From: Maribacter spongiicola
GTDB taxonomy: Bacteria > Bacteroidota > Bacteroidia > Flavobacteriales > Flavobacteriaceae
Reading direction: 5' to 3'
NCBI RefSeq assembly: GCF_004364165.1
Contig: NZ_SOAY01000010.1
Coordinates: forward strand, 1,391,098-1,455,097
DNA: 64,000 nt
Position 1 is the stretch's first letter; every line of letters begins with the position of its first letter. Both the position numbers and the translations under genes were made by a program. The notes under the pieces are model-generated. The model made no database searches, was not told the origin of the DNA, and saw only the letters and a list, made by a program, of their open reading frames with translations. Below, in pieces: positions 51,630-60,436 of this stretch.

Positions 51630-53462
51630 TTATATTTTTTTGATATACACATAATAGGCAACATTCGGTTGATTTTGAGCATCAATAAAGTTTGCTGATA
51701 ATTTTGTTTTCCCTGCTTTCAATGTTACGTTGAATACAGCTGAGGTGTCGCCATCTTTGATTGAAGTTTCTGTTGTAATCTGATTTTCAAAAGTGATGTT
51801 GGCTTTGGTATACTCTAAATTTTTTCCCGCAGGAATTTCTTTTTCCAAACCAGGTAAGTCAGTAATTGAAATTTTGGGGGTAGTAGCGTTTATAGCTAAA
51901 TTAGATTCTATTGGATATCTTCTAAGGGATACTTTGTAATTACCATCTTCAACGATATTTACACTCCAATAACCGGCACCAGATTTACCTTCTCTAATTT
52001 GAATCTGGTTCCAAGGTTGCATTGTTTCAGGTCCGTGTACGTCATGGGCTGTAAGGGTAATTGGATTTTCTTGTTTAGATCCTATCTGAAAATAGATTTC
52101 TTCGTTAAAGTCTTTAGAAACTTCTGTCCACCATTCTTCATAGAAAGCTTTCATAGCCTCGACCTTTTGTGGGTTTTTAGATGCAATATCGTTTTCTTGC
52201 CCTTGATCATTTTCAATATTGTAAAGCTCTTTCCCATTTACTAAACGCCAATTTGCCTGCATGACTGCCGATTTTTTCCATTTCTCAGGGTTTTGAATTC
52301 TTTGAGAATCGGTTACTAACATTCTATTTTGTACCGTGTCTTTTCCCATTAAAATGGGCACAATGCTTTTTCCGTTCAATGCCAAGTGATCTTTCGGTAA
52401 TGCGATACCACAAAGTTCTGCCAATGTGGGTAAGATGTCTATTTGTGCGGTAAGGGTATTTATATCTTTTGCCGTAGTTATTTGCCCGTCTTTCCAATAA
52501 ATAAAGAATGGTACTCGGTGACCGCCATCATACTCGCTTCCTTTGGTCCCTCTCATGCCGCTATTAAAGCCTGTAATTTTTCCTTTTTTGTTATAGTAAC
52601 CTGCAGAGGTGCCATTGTCGGTCATGAAAATCAATATGGTATTATCGGCTATTTTCAGTTCACTCAATTTAGCTCTTAGTTTTCCGAAATTGTCATCGAT
52701 ATTCGTAATCATTCCATAAAAGCGTTTTTGGGTATCTGCTAAAATACTATCGTCTAAATCTTTATATAAATCATAATACGCTGTAGGTACATTGTAAGGA
52801 CCATGAGGTGCATTGGGCGCTAAATAGCAAAAGAACGGCTTGTCTTTATTAGTCTGTATGAATTTTATAGCTTCATCAAAAAATACATCGGTACAATACC
52901 CCTCGTATTTCTCAGGTGTTCCGTTATGAAAATAGGTGTCGTTGAAATACGTATTATTCCAATAGTCGGGTGTTTGTTGTACACCACCCCCACCATGCAT
53001 TACTGTTTCTTGAAAGCCACGGTCTTCTGGTCTAAAAGGATAATTATCACCTAAATGCCATTTACCAAAACCACCAGTTTTATAACCTGCTTCGGTAAAC
53101 ATATCGGCTAAGGTTTTTTCATTTTCACGCAATAACGACCAACCGCCAACGGTATGCCAAACGCCTGTACTATTTGCATATCTGCCCGTCATTAATCCTG
53201 AACGGGTAGGAGCACAGGTGGGACCCACATGAAAATTGGTTAAATGGGTACTCTCTGTATAAAAGGAATCTATATTCGGCGTTTTAATGATCTTGTTACC
53301 GTGAACGCCCAAATCTCCATAACCTTGATCATCTGTAATGACCAGAATAACATTAGGTTTTGAAATTTCTTTTGTATTTACCTCTTTATGTTTTTTATCA
53401 GAACAAGCAGTTACTATGATGAAACTTATTATTAAAAATAGTGTTGTCTTAGAATACATCAT
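51630..53462 (-). CDS. Sulfatase with CAPTR active site and C-terminal beta domain, lipoprotein
   Basis: A 610-residue lipoprotein (lipobox VTAC, Cys20). Motifs are ITDDQGYGDLGVHGNKIIKTP, TCAPTRSGLMTGRYA with Cys83, GKWHLGDNYPFRPEDRGF, YLAPNAPHGPY, MTDNGTSAGYY and SEYDGGHRVPFFIYW. The C-terminal beta domain from about 475 (GYWSVNIVEDGNYKVSLRRYPIE) matches that of the paralogue at 43253 and is of a type that could bind glycan. It is the last gene of the 57229-51630 operon with GH16 and GH2, 18 bp after the GH2 stop. The operon layout GH16-GH2-sulfatase suggests endo cut, desulfation and exo removal of galactose. Confidence 0.94.
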   Translation of the reverse strand: MMYSKTTLFLIISFIIVTACSDKKHKEVNTKEISKPNVILVITDDQGYGDLGVHGNKIIKTPNIDSFYTESTHLTNFHVGPTCAPTRSGLMTGRYANSTGVWHTVGGWSLLRENEKTLADMFTEAGYKTGGFGKWHLGDNYPFRPEDRGFQETVMHGGGGVQQTPDYWNNTYFNDTYFHNGTPEKYEGYCTDVFFDEAIKFIQTNKDKPFFCYLAPNAPHGPYNVPTAYYDLYKDLDDSILADTQKRFYGMITNIDDNFGKLRAKLSELKIADNTILIFMTDNGTSAGYYNKKGKITGFNSGMRGTKGSEYDGGHRVPFFIYWKDGQITTAKDINTLTAQIDILPTLAELCGIALPKDHLALNGKSIVPILMGKDTVQNRMLVTDSQRIQNPEKWKKSAVMQANWRLVNGKELYNIENDQGQENDIASKNPQKVEAMKAFYEEWWTEVSKDFNEEIYFQIGSKQENPITLTAHDVHGPETMQPWNQIQIREGKSGAGYWSVNIVEDGNYKVSLRRYPIESNLAINATTPKISITDLPGLEKEIPAGKNLEYTKANITFENQITTETSIKDGDTSAVFNVTLKAGKTKLSANFIDAQNQPNVAYYVYIKKI

Positions 53463-53480
53463 TTTTAAAGTTAGGTTGAT

Positions 53481-56354
53481 TTATTTAATTTGTTTTAAAA
53501 CAAAACCATTTAACCAAAGGCTTCCTTTTTCATTTTTACCTTTAAACTTTAGAATAACAGGGTTAGTACCATCAGATTCTAAAGTTGAATTAATAGAAAT
53601 TGGTTGACGCTCACCGCTACTATTATTATCATAATAATTTACAATATGGTCATCTGAAGTTCTAGTGAAACTACCATCTGCATCATGTACAGTAACTTCT
53701 ATTTCATTGGTTAATTTAATATCCGTTTTTCTTGCATGATGAAATGTTTCTAAAGCATATCTACCTGCTTTTAAATTGGGTAATTTAAAATGAATTTCTC
53801 CTTTCTCAACAAATAGGCCGTCTGTACCTACAAAACTCAAATCACCCAACATACTAGTGCCATTACCTAACCAATTAATTTTTTCGTCAGCGCTTATTTC
53901 TACTTGAGTATTCGTTTCTTTAATGGTGTAGTTTAAATCATTATCAGTATTTCCTGTCCATTCATTCCATTCAAATTGTACCAATTGTTTTTCTCCCCCA
54001 ATATCGACTCTGCTAATGGGGTAATCATATATCGGTTTGGCATTATTGGCAATTTCGTTGGTGTTAAACTTTACGGTATTGATTGTAGCTTTACCAGATT
54101 TGAGACCTGTTGCTTTTGCCGTAACTGTAATGGATCCCAAATCTTGGGTTCCTTTTACATAGATAGCCGCAACGCCATTGTATGTTGGCGCCGGATTGGC
54201 ATAAATTTTTCCGTTATCTATGAGTTCTCCAGCTCCCGAAATCGAAAATTGAACGTCATAATCAGCACTAGTTATCACATTGTCATTTTCATCTAATATA
54301 GAAGCGTAAACCAAACGAACATCTGATCCTTCTGCATAAAATGGTTTATCATTAATATTATATGCTACTTGTATATGATGCGGCTTACCTTCTTTATGCC
54401 TAGTAAATTCGGTTACTTTTTCACCATTTGTATAACCAATGGCTTTTAAGCTACCTTCTTTCCAATTGTATTTAAATGTAAATGATGGATGGTCAAGATT
54501 AATTTTGGTAAGGTCATTATCAGGTACTTGTTTCCCGATTAATTCTCCATTATGGTACAAGGCTATTTCTTGACAATTACTGAATACATGAACTTTTCCA
54601 TCTTTAGAGGCTGTTTCATCTGCAATGTGAACAATAGGTTTTGGTACCAATTCAGATTGATACCAATAATAAACAGGTTTAGGGACTCTATAAGCTGATA
54701 ATACGCCGTAAGTAGTCACAAAATCTCGCGACCATTGCGCATCTACAATATCGGGTTGTAAGTGATTGTAATCTGCACCCAACCATGTAATTGCCGCAAA
54801 ATTATTCTTATTGCCTTTATATCTTGATATATGAAATTGATTTACTTCTGAATTGGGAGAACTACCATGTTCCATTACCATTGTAAAAGCACTTTCTGGG
54901 AATTCGGTTCTTCTATAATCCATAGTAGCATGCACATCAGTAATACCTTCATTTTTAGGTCCGTCCCATGGGGCAGAGGCTGAGGCGGTCAATCTAAACG
55001 GATCTTCTTCTTTAGCCACGGTTTGCATTCTTGGTACGGGACCTCTATGATTTATACCAGCACCCCAAACAATAATAGACGGGTGATTTCTATGATTACG
55101 GATCATAGTTCTGGTTGCCTTTTCTAAATTATCGAACCAAGTATCGCCACCCCATTCGATCCATGTAGAGGGTTCTTCATAAATGAGGATGCCTAATTCG
55201 TCGCAGGCCTGTATAAAAGCATCATCTTGGGTGTAGTGAGAGAGCCTAATGATATTCATACCAGCCTTTTTGTACTGTAGTGCCTCGTTATAATGAAACG
55301 AGTTTGGTATGGCATCACCGATATTAGGATAGTTCTGGTGACGGTTGGCACCAACCAAAAACAATGGCTCTCCATTTAAAACGAAGCCTTTTCCCTTTTC
55401 TAATGAAAACTTTCTAAATCCGAATGTATTCTCAACAAAATCAGCAGGACTATCGCCATCATAAATTATTGAATTTACCCGGTATAGGTAAGGGGAGTCT
55501 GGCGACCATAAATGGTAATCATCTTCAATGGTTGCAGATTGCCTAAACGTATGTTTTGCATTAGCTGCAATATCGATTTCAGAAATTAATTTCTTTATAA
55601 CGTAACCATCTTTGTCAATTACGTTGGTTATTATTTTAGTTTTCTTGGTGGTAGAATTTTCATTTTTTACAGTAGTTTTAATCGTTACCGTGCCATTATG
55701 TTTGTTTACTGTAGGTGTTGTTATATGTACACCGGCATCAAAATCTTCCCAATTATAGTTTACGTGCAAATTATTGGTGGTTACTAAATATACATCACGG
55801 TACAAACCACCGAATTTTACATAATCGGTTCTATCTGGGTCGGGTGCAATAACTTGGCTGTACGAGTTATCTGCTTTAACGGCAATGGTGTTTTCTTTTC
55901 CTAAATGAACATAATCGGTAATGTCAAAATGAAAAGGCACATAACCATTGACTGCGTATTCGCCGACTTTTGTACCATTCACCCATAATTCTGTGGCATT
56001 ATGAACTGCTTCGAATTCTAAAAATACCTTGTCTGTGCTTTTGGCGTTAATAGTTATCTTTTTGCGGTACCAGCTGATATCTCGAAGATATTTCTCTTGT
56101 ACCCAAGTTTCTTTAATACTATCCATTTCATAAGAAACTAGCTGTGGTGTATGTGGTACAGAAACATTTTTCCAGCTACTATCATCAAAATCTATTGCAG
56201 TAGGTGAGTTTGTTACATCGCCTAAATGAAATTTCCATCCGATATTTAAATTGGTTTTTGTTCTGTCGCCGGCATTAAAACCCTCTGGTAATTGTTGTGC
56301 CTTTATAGATGAAGACAATAAAAGGACTATTATAATTGTTTGTAATTTTTTCAT
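53481..56354 (-). CDS. GH2-family protein with substituted acid/base position
   Basis: The start is set at the ATG at 56354, just past the GH16 stop (957 residues; signal ends SIKAQ). Sugar-binding domain, Ig-like domain and TIM barrel are in normal order (GANRHQNYP, RLSHYTQDD, DELGILIYEE). The usual WxxGNE acid/base motif reads WGAGINHRG here (residues about 430-438), so the Glu of GNE appears to be Asn. The putative nucleophile is kept as Glu495 in VMEHGSS. A large C-terminal part holds a DUF4982-like and Ig-like domains (LRLTASAS...KVTEFTRHK region) and a final carbohydrate-binding-like domain (FHHARKTDIKLTNEIEV). It may use another acid, act on an activated leaving group, or be a non-catalytic binder. 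It is co-transcribed with GH16 and sulfatase. Confidence 0.85.
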   Translation of the reverse strand: MKKLQTIIIVLLLSSSIKAQQLPEGFNAGDRTKTNLNIGWKFHLGDVTNSPTAIDFDDSSWKNVSVPHTPQLVSYEMDSIKETWVQEKYLRDISWYRKKITINAKSTDKVFLEFEAVHNATELWVNGTKVGEYAVNGYVPFHFDITDYVHLGKENTIAVKADNSYSQVIAPDPDRTDYVKFGGLYRDVYLVTTNNLHVNYNWEDFDAGVHITTPTVNKHNGTVTIKTTVKNENSTTKKTKIITNVIDKDGYVIKKLISEIDIAANAKHTFRQSATIEDDYHLWSPDSPYLYRVNSIIYDGDSPADFVENTFGFRKFSLEKGKGFVLNGEPLFLVGANRHQNYPNIGDAIPNSFHYNEALQYKKAGMNIIRLSHYTQDDAFIQACDELGILIYEEPSTWIEWGGDTWFDNLEKATRTMIRNHRNHPSIIVWGAGINHRGPVPRMQTVAKEEDPFRLTASASAPWDGPKNEGITDVHATMDYRRTEFPESAFTMVMEHGSSPNSEVNQFHISRYKGNKNNFAAITWLGADYNHLQPDIVDAQWSRDFVTTYGVLSAYRVPKPVYYWYQSELVPKPIVHIADETASKDGKVHVFSNCQEIALYHNGELIGKQVPDNDLTKINLDHPSFTFKYNWKEGSLKAIGYTNGEKVTEFTRHKEGKPHHIQVAYNINDKPFYAEGSDVRLVYASILDENDNVITSADYDVQFSISGAGELIDNGKIYANPAPTYNGVAAIYVKGTQDLGSITVTAKATGLKSGKATINTVKFNTNEIANNAKPIYDYPISRVDIGGEKQLVQFEWNEWTGNTDNDLNYTIKETNTQVEISADEKINWLGNGTSMLGDLSFVGTDGLFVEKGEIHFKLPNLKAGRYALETFHHARKTDIKLTNEIEVTVHDADGSFTRTSDDHIVNYYDNNSSGERQPISINSTLESDGTNPVILKFKGKNEKGSLWLNGFVLKQIK

Positions 56355-56365
56355 TTTTATTATTT

Positions 56366-57229
56366 CTATTTCCAAACTCTAAAATATTTTACGTGATATT
56401 CTCCATTTAGCTTATTCTCATCAGGTAATGCACCAAACCACTTGTTAGATTCACAATTAAAATTGACTTCTAAAGGTTGATGCCAATGTGTGTTTTTTGC
56501 CTCTCTAAATAGTATGCCATCTATATAGAAACGGATATATTCTTTTGTCCATTCTAGCCCCCAAACGTGATAATCTTTTTGTAGTTCTTTTGGGAAAAAA
56601 TATTTTTTGGTCCTAGAGAAATGTGTTTTAACATCCCCATGTTCTTTTGGAGATTTAAAAACATGGATATTTGAATTTAAATCATGGCGATTATTTTCAA
56701 CTCCGGGTGCGTTTTCACAGATATCAATTTCGGTCCACCAATCTTTATCTACGTTCGTCATCCAAAAACCTGAAACCCATGGCGCATCCATTAATTTAGC
56801 TTCAGCTTCAAAATATCCATACAGAAATTTATTTTTACTTTTTATAAAGCCTGTTGAATGCGTAAACTCTTTTGGTAATTTTTCAGTTCCATGTTGGTTT
56901 ACCTTAATTACTAACTCCCCATTTATTTGACTCACGTTTGATTTATGGAAATATGTTGGTGGTCTTCCTTTCCATTTTGGGTTATTTGGAAACCATTTAT
57001 TTTGATTCAATTGATCACTACTAAATTCATCAGAATATTTTTTTAATAGTTTCCAATCTTTAGAATTAAGTTGGTCCGATAATGGGTAGTTAGAATTTTC
57101 TCTGACAATACTTTTTTCGATTTGAACGGAATCGACATATTTTTTTGGTGGAACGGTTAGATCTTGAGCAATAACCTTTGTCGCTATAAAGAACAATACC
57201 AAAACATATTGAATTTTTACAAACCTCAT
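56366..57229 (-). CDS. GH16 endo-galactanase-like enzyme (copy 4)
   Basis: A 287-residue secreted enzyme (signal ends VIAQ). Single GH16 domain with KYSDEFSSDQLNQNKW, WKGRPPTYFHKSNVSQING and catalytic strand EIDICE (Glu167, Asp169, Glu172). Cys in place of Gln inside the strand and the segment ENAPGVENNRHDLNSNIHVF set it apart from the three ELDIQE/EIDIQE copies. It is likely to have a different cut site or tolerance to sulfate. It is first in the GH16-GH2-sulfatase operon, with the operator at 57254-57319. The stop codon is 12 bp from the GH2 start. Confidence 0.92.
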   Translation of the reverse strand: MRFVKIQYVLVLFFIATKVIAQDLTVPPKKYVDSVQIEKSIVRENSNYPLSDQLNSKDWKLLKKYSDEFSSDQLNQNKWFPNNPKWKGRPPTYFHKSNVSQINGELVIKVNQHGTEKLPKEFTHSTGFIKSKNKFLYGYFEAEAKLMDAPWVSGFWMTNVDKDWWTEIDICENAPGVENNRHDLNSNIHVFKSPKEHGDVKTHFSRTKKYFFPKELQKDYHVWGLEWTKEYIRFYIDGILFREAKNTHWHQPLEVNFNCESNKWFGALPDENKLNGEYHVKYFRVWK

Positions 57230-57253
57230 TTACTTCACTATTTAAATTTGAAA

Positions 57254-57319
57254 TAAAAATATTCTATAAGTGCAACTTGTTAAATTAGAGATGGACGGAA
57301 TGCTAACACATATGGTTAA
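57254..57319 (-). promoter_or_regulatory. AraC-type tandem operator plus -7 box of the GH16-GH2-sulfatase operon
   Basis: On the minus strand the half-sites are TTAACCATATGTGTTAGC (anchor 57315-57312) and TCCATCTC (anchor 57294-57291), exactly 21 bp apart. The -7 box TATTTTTA lies at 57261-57254, 24 bp before the ATG at 57229. The distal half-site shares AACCATATGTGTTA with the one before GH16 copy 3. Confidence 0.82.
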
Positions 57320-57393
57320 TTACAACGATAGTTGCCTATAAATGGAGTTTATTCACTTTATAAGGTTGTCTTACTTGAGAGATATTGGCATAA

Positions 57394-57427
57394 AAAAAGG
57401 CTTTGAATGTAAATTCAAAGCCTTTTT
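57394..57427 (-). terminator. Terminator of the right-edge sulfatase/GH2 operon
   Basis: Arms AAAAAGGCTTTGAAT (57394-57408) and ATTCAAAGCCTTTTT (57413-57427) form a strong hairpin. On the minus strand the T run follows, 18 bp after the stop codon of the gene at 57446. Confidence 0.9.
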
Positions 57428-57445
57428 GGTTTCGGTTGATATAAA

Positions 57446-59035
57446 TTATTTCAATTCTAATTCTTTAATTTCTACTTTATCGGTACCTCTTAATTTTTGG
57501 TAGGTTGCCATCATTTCCTTCAATTTCTCAGGATTAGATTCTGCAACGTTATGTTCTTGTGCGCTATCTTCTTTTATATTGTAAAGTTGATATGATTCTG
57601 AAACACCCAATTCAATTTTAACTTGATTATTAAAAGCGCTGCCTTTATAAGGCGGAATCATAATCCAATCGCCGCTTCTTAATGCTGTTTTCTGACTCGC
57701 TTCTAAAATTAAATCGGTTCTACCAGTTTTTGTCTTTCCTAATAGTGCATCAATTAGTTGAGCACTATCATCTGTTTTTTCGGTACTACCCGTTAAACTT
57801 GCAAGCGAACTAAGAAAATCTACTTGACAAACTAGCGCGTCTGAAACTGAAGGCTCAATAGTACCTTTCCAATACGTAATGAATGGCACATGGGTTCCCG
57901 CATCAAATAAACTATACTTTCCGCCTCTTAGACCACCTGCAGGCGTATGTTTGCCTAATTTTTCAACGGCGTCATCATAATAGCCATCATTTAAAACAGG
58001 ACCGTTATCACTTGTAAAAATAATTAAGGCGTTTTTTAAAATTCCCTCATCTTTCAATGTTTTCATGAATTCACCTATAACCCAATCAGCTTCAAGAATG
58101 ACATCACCACGTGGTCCCATACCAGATTTACCTTCAAAACGAGGATGTGGTGTTCTTGGTACATGCGGTTGTTGCAGTGCATAGTATAGAAAGAAAGGTT
58201 CTTTTTTATGGTTCTTTACATAGGCTTGTGCTTTTTCTAAAAAGTGATCAGCCATATCTACATCGCTCCATTTTGCATCTTCTCCACCTTTCATGAAGCC
58301 AATTCTTGGTATACCGTTTACAATGCTATTATTATGGCCATGATGCCACTTCATACTTGTTAATTCAGGATTGTCCTTACCCGTTGGTTGGTTGTCATAA
58401 TTGTTCTCATAATCTACTTCTATTGGGTCATTAGGGTCTAAACCATCTACATGACCATCTTTTATATAGACTGTAGGTACGCGATCTTGGGTAGCTGCCA
58501 TAATATAAGAATAGTCAAAACCAACTTCATTGGGACCCGGAGATACCCTCTCGTTCCAGTTTACATTACCTGTACCTAACCCTAAGTGCCATTTACCAAC
58601 GATACCTGTAGCATAGCCTTGTTTCTTTAACATCTTTGGTACGGTCTGCTGTTCGGTACTAATAATTAATGGTGCAGTACCGGGTAATATTTGCGCGTCT
58701 TTATTTCTCCACGGGTATACTCCTGTTAAAAGTCCATAACGGCTTGGCGTACACGTGGCAGATGTTGCATAGCCATTTGTAAAACGTACACCACCATTGG
58801 CTAAATTATCAATGTTTGGGGTGTTTATTTCAGTAGCGCCATTGGCACTTATATCACCATACCCTAAATCATCGAGGTAAATAACCACAATATTTGGTTG
58901 TGCCGAAGTTTCTGCCTCTATAGAAACATCTGTTGCACCTTTTTTATCCGAATCCTTACAGCTAATAATACCTAATACTAAAAGTGATAGGCAAAGTTTG
59001 TAGAGACTACTTTTTGGTCTTAAAATCTTATTCAT
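57446..59035 (-). CDS. Formylglycine-dependent sulfatase, lipoprotein
   Basis: A 529-residue lipoprotein (lipobox IISC, Cys26). Motifs are YLDDLGYGDISANGATEINTP, SATCTPSRYGLLTGVYPWRN with Cys95, GIVGKWHLGLGTGNVNWNERVSPGPNEVGF, YYALQQPHVPRTPHPRF and TSDNGPVLNDGYYDDA, ending LYNIKEDSAQEHNVAE. The CTPSRYGLLTGxYxWR pattern and the PGP-EVGFDYS insert are those of arylsulfatase A-like enzymes. It is the last gene of an operon running in from the right (sulfatase, GH2, sulfatase, this gene), 12 bp after the preceding stop, and closed by a strong terminator. Confidence 0.94.
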   Translation of the reverse strand: MNKILRPKSSLYKLCLSLLVLGIISCKDSDKKGATDVSIEAETSAQPNIVVIYLDDLGYGDISANGATEINTPNIDNLANGGVRFTNGYATSATCTPSRYGLLTGVYPWRNKDAQILPGTAPLIISTEQQTVPKMLKKQGYATGIVGKWHLGLGTGNVNWNERVSPGPNEVGFDYSYIMAATQDRVPTVYIKDGHVDGLDPNDPIEVDYENNYDNQPTGKDNPELTSMKWHHGHNNSIVNGIPRIGFMKGGEDAKWSDVDMADHFLEKAQAYVKNHKKEPFFLYYALQQPHVPRTPHPRFEGKSGMGPRGDVILEADWVIGEFMKTLKDEGILKNALIIFTSDNGPVLNDGYYDDAVEKLGKHTPAGGLRGGKYSLFDAGTHVPFITYWKGTIEPSVSDALVCQVDFLSSLASLTGSTEKTDDSAQLIDALLGKTKTGRTDLILEASQKTALRSGDWIMIPPYKGSAFNNQVKIELGVSESYQLYNIKEDSAQEHNVAESNPEKLKEMMATYQKLRGTDKVEIKELELK

Positions 59036-59047
59036 TGTTCTGTTGTT

Positions 59048-60436
59048 TTAATTCTTTTTTAGTGATTTATTTCTGTCTTGCTCCCATTTTTTTTCCTCTT
59101 TAATGACGTTTTTGGCATGAGGGTCCAGCCAACCCGGTGCCATATTCTTTGCATCCCATTTTTTATATTCCTGTTCTAAATTTATACAAATTTCAGGATT
59201 TGTCGATGCAATATCATAGCGCTCTAATTGGTCATTTTCTAAATCGAAAAGTAAAGTACTGTTTTTATAAGCACTTTTGTACAACTTGTATTTTCCTTTT
59301 CTAACCGCATATTCAAAGTTGCCTGATGATCGCCAAAATAAGGTCTCATGAGGTTTTTTTTTATGCTCTTTAAGAATGTAGGGTAGTAAATCTACACCAT
59401 CTAATTGTGTTTCTTTTTTTGAATTACCACCGGCAGCGTTTAAAATGGTAGGAAAAAGATCCAAAGAAGAAACTGGGTTGTCAAAAGTTTGCTTTCCTTT
59501 TATTTTATTGGGCCAGGTGATAAAGAAAGGCACTTTTATTCCGCCCTCGAACAGCATGCCTTTATGACCTCTATAAGGTCTATTGTCGGCATGTTCAATT
59601 CTACCACCATTATCGCTTAAAAATACTAAAATTGTATTTTCCTTCATATTGTTGGCAACCAGAGTTGAATCTATTCTACCAACGTTGGTATCTACTGCAT
59701 TTACCATAGCGGCATAAATACTTCTACCGGCATATTCTATATGTTTGGTTTTTTCTAAATATTCTTTTGTAGCGTGATCAGGCGCATGTGGTGCGTTATA
59801 TGCCAAATAGATAAAAAAGGGTTTGTCATCTTTTTTATTAATAAAGGCAATTGTTTCGTCGGTGAAGTCATCTGTTAAGTACGATAATTCATTTTCGGGT
59901 ACTGCTTTTCTATTTCTGTAAATAGTCTGAATTTCATTTTTAGATTTCCCCCAATAGTTCATTCCGCCACCAGGAAATCCGAACCAATGGTCAAAACCTT
60001 GTGCTGGCGGGTACAAATCTGGATGATCACCTATATGCCATTTTCCTACTGCACTAGTTCTATAGCCCTGGTTCTTTAAAGCTTCAGAAATCATTTTTTC
60101 AGATAAAGGTGTACCAATACTGGCATCGTTTTCTCCGTCATAGGGCATGTTACAATCATGACCGAAACGGGCTTGGTAACGACCTGTTAATAAACCAGCT
60201 CTCGACGGACTGCAGTACGGATGAGAAACATAACCATTTGAAAAAATAACTCCTTCTCTAGAAAGCCTATCTAAATTTGGGGTGGGTATATCGGTAGCAC
60301 CATTAAAACCCACATCGGCCCAACCTTGATCATCTGTAAGAATTACGATAACATTTGGCCGTTCTTGGCTAATTGCTGTATTAAAACTTAATATCGCTAA
60401 GAGTAAAATAAAGAGTGCGGTAAAATTCTTGTTCAT
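59048..60436 (-). CDS. Formylglycine-dependent sulfatase, secreted
   Basis: A 462-residue secreted sulfatase (signal ends AISQE). Motifs are LTDDQGWADVGFNGATDIPTP, HPYCSPSRAGLLTGRYQARFG with Cys75, AVGKWHIGDHPDLYPPAQGFDHWFGFPGGGMNY, YLAYNAPHAPDHA and LSDNGGRIEHADNRPYRGHKG, then FEGGIKVPFFITWPNK. This is the compact arylsulfatase-type layout common for exo-sulfatases of agarocolloid and carrageenan loci. The stop-start junction with the GH2 at 60436 overlaps by one base, a sign of translational coupling. No separate promoter is visible. Confidence 0.94.
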   Translation of the reverse strand: MNKNFTALFILLLAILSFNTAISQERPNVIVILTDDQGWADVGFNGATDIPTPNLDRLSREGVIFSNGYVSHPYCSPSRAGLLTGRYQARFGHDCNMPYDGENDASIGTPLSEKMISEALKNQGYRTSAVGKWHIGDHPDLYPPAQGFDHWFGFPGGGMNYWGKSKNEIQTIYRNRKAVPENELSYLTDDFTDETIAFINKKDDKPFFIYLAYNAPHAPDHATKEYLEKTKHIEYAGRSIYAAMVNAVDTNVGRIDSTLVANNMKENTILVFLSDNGGRIEHADNRPYRGHKGMLFEGGIKVPFFITWPNKIKGKQTFDNPVSSLDLFPTILNAAGGNSKKETQLDGVDLLPYILKEHKKKPHETLFWRSSGNFEYAVRKGKYKLYKSAYKNSTLLFDLENDQLERYDIASTNPEICINLEQEYKKWDAKNMAPGWLDPHAKNVIKEEKKWEQDRNKSLKKN

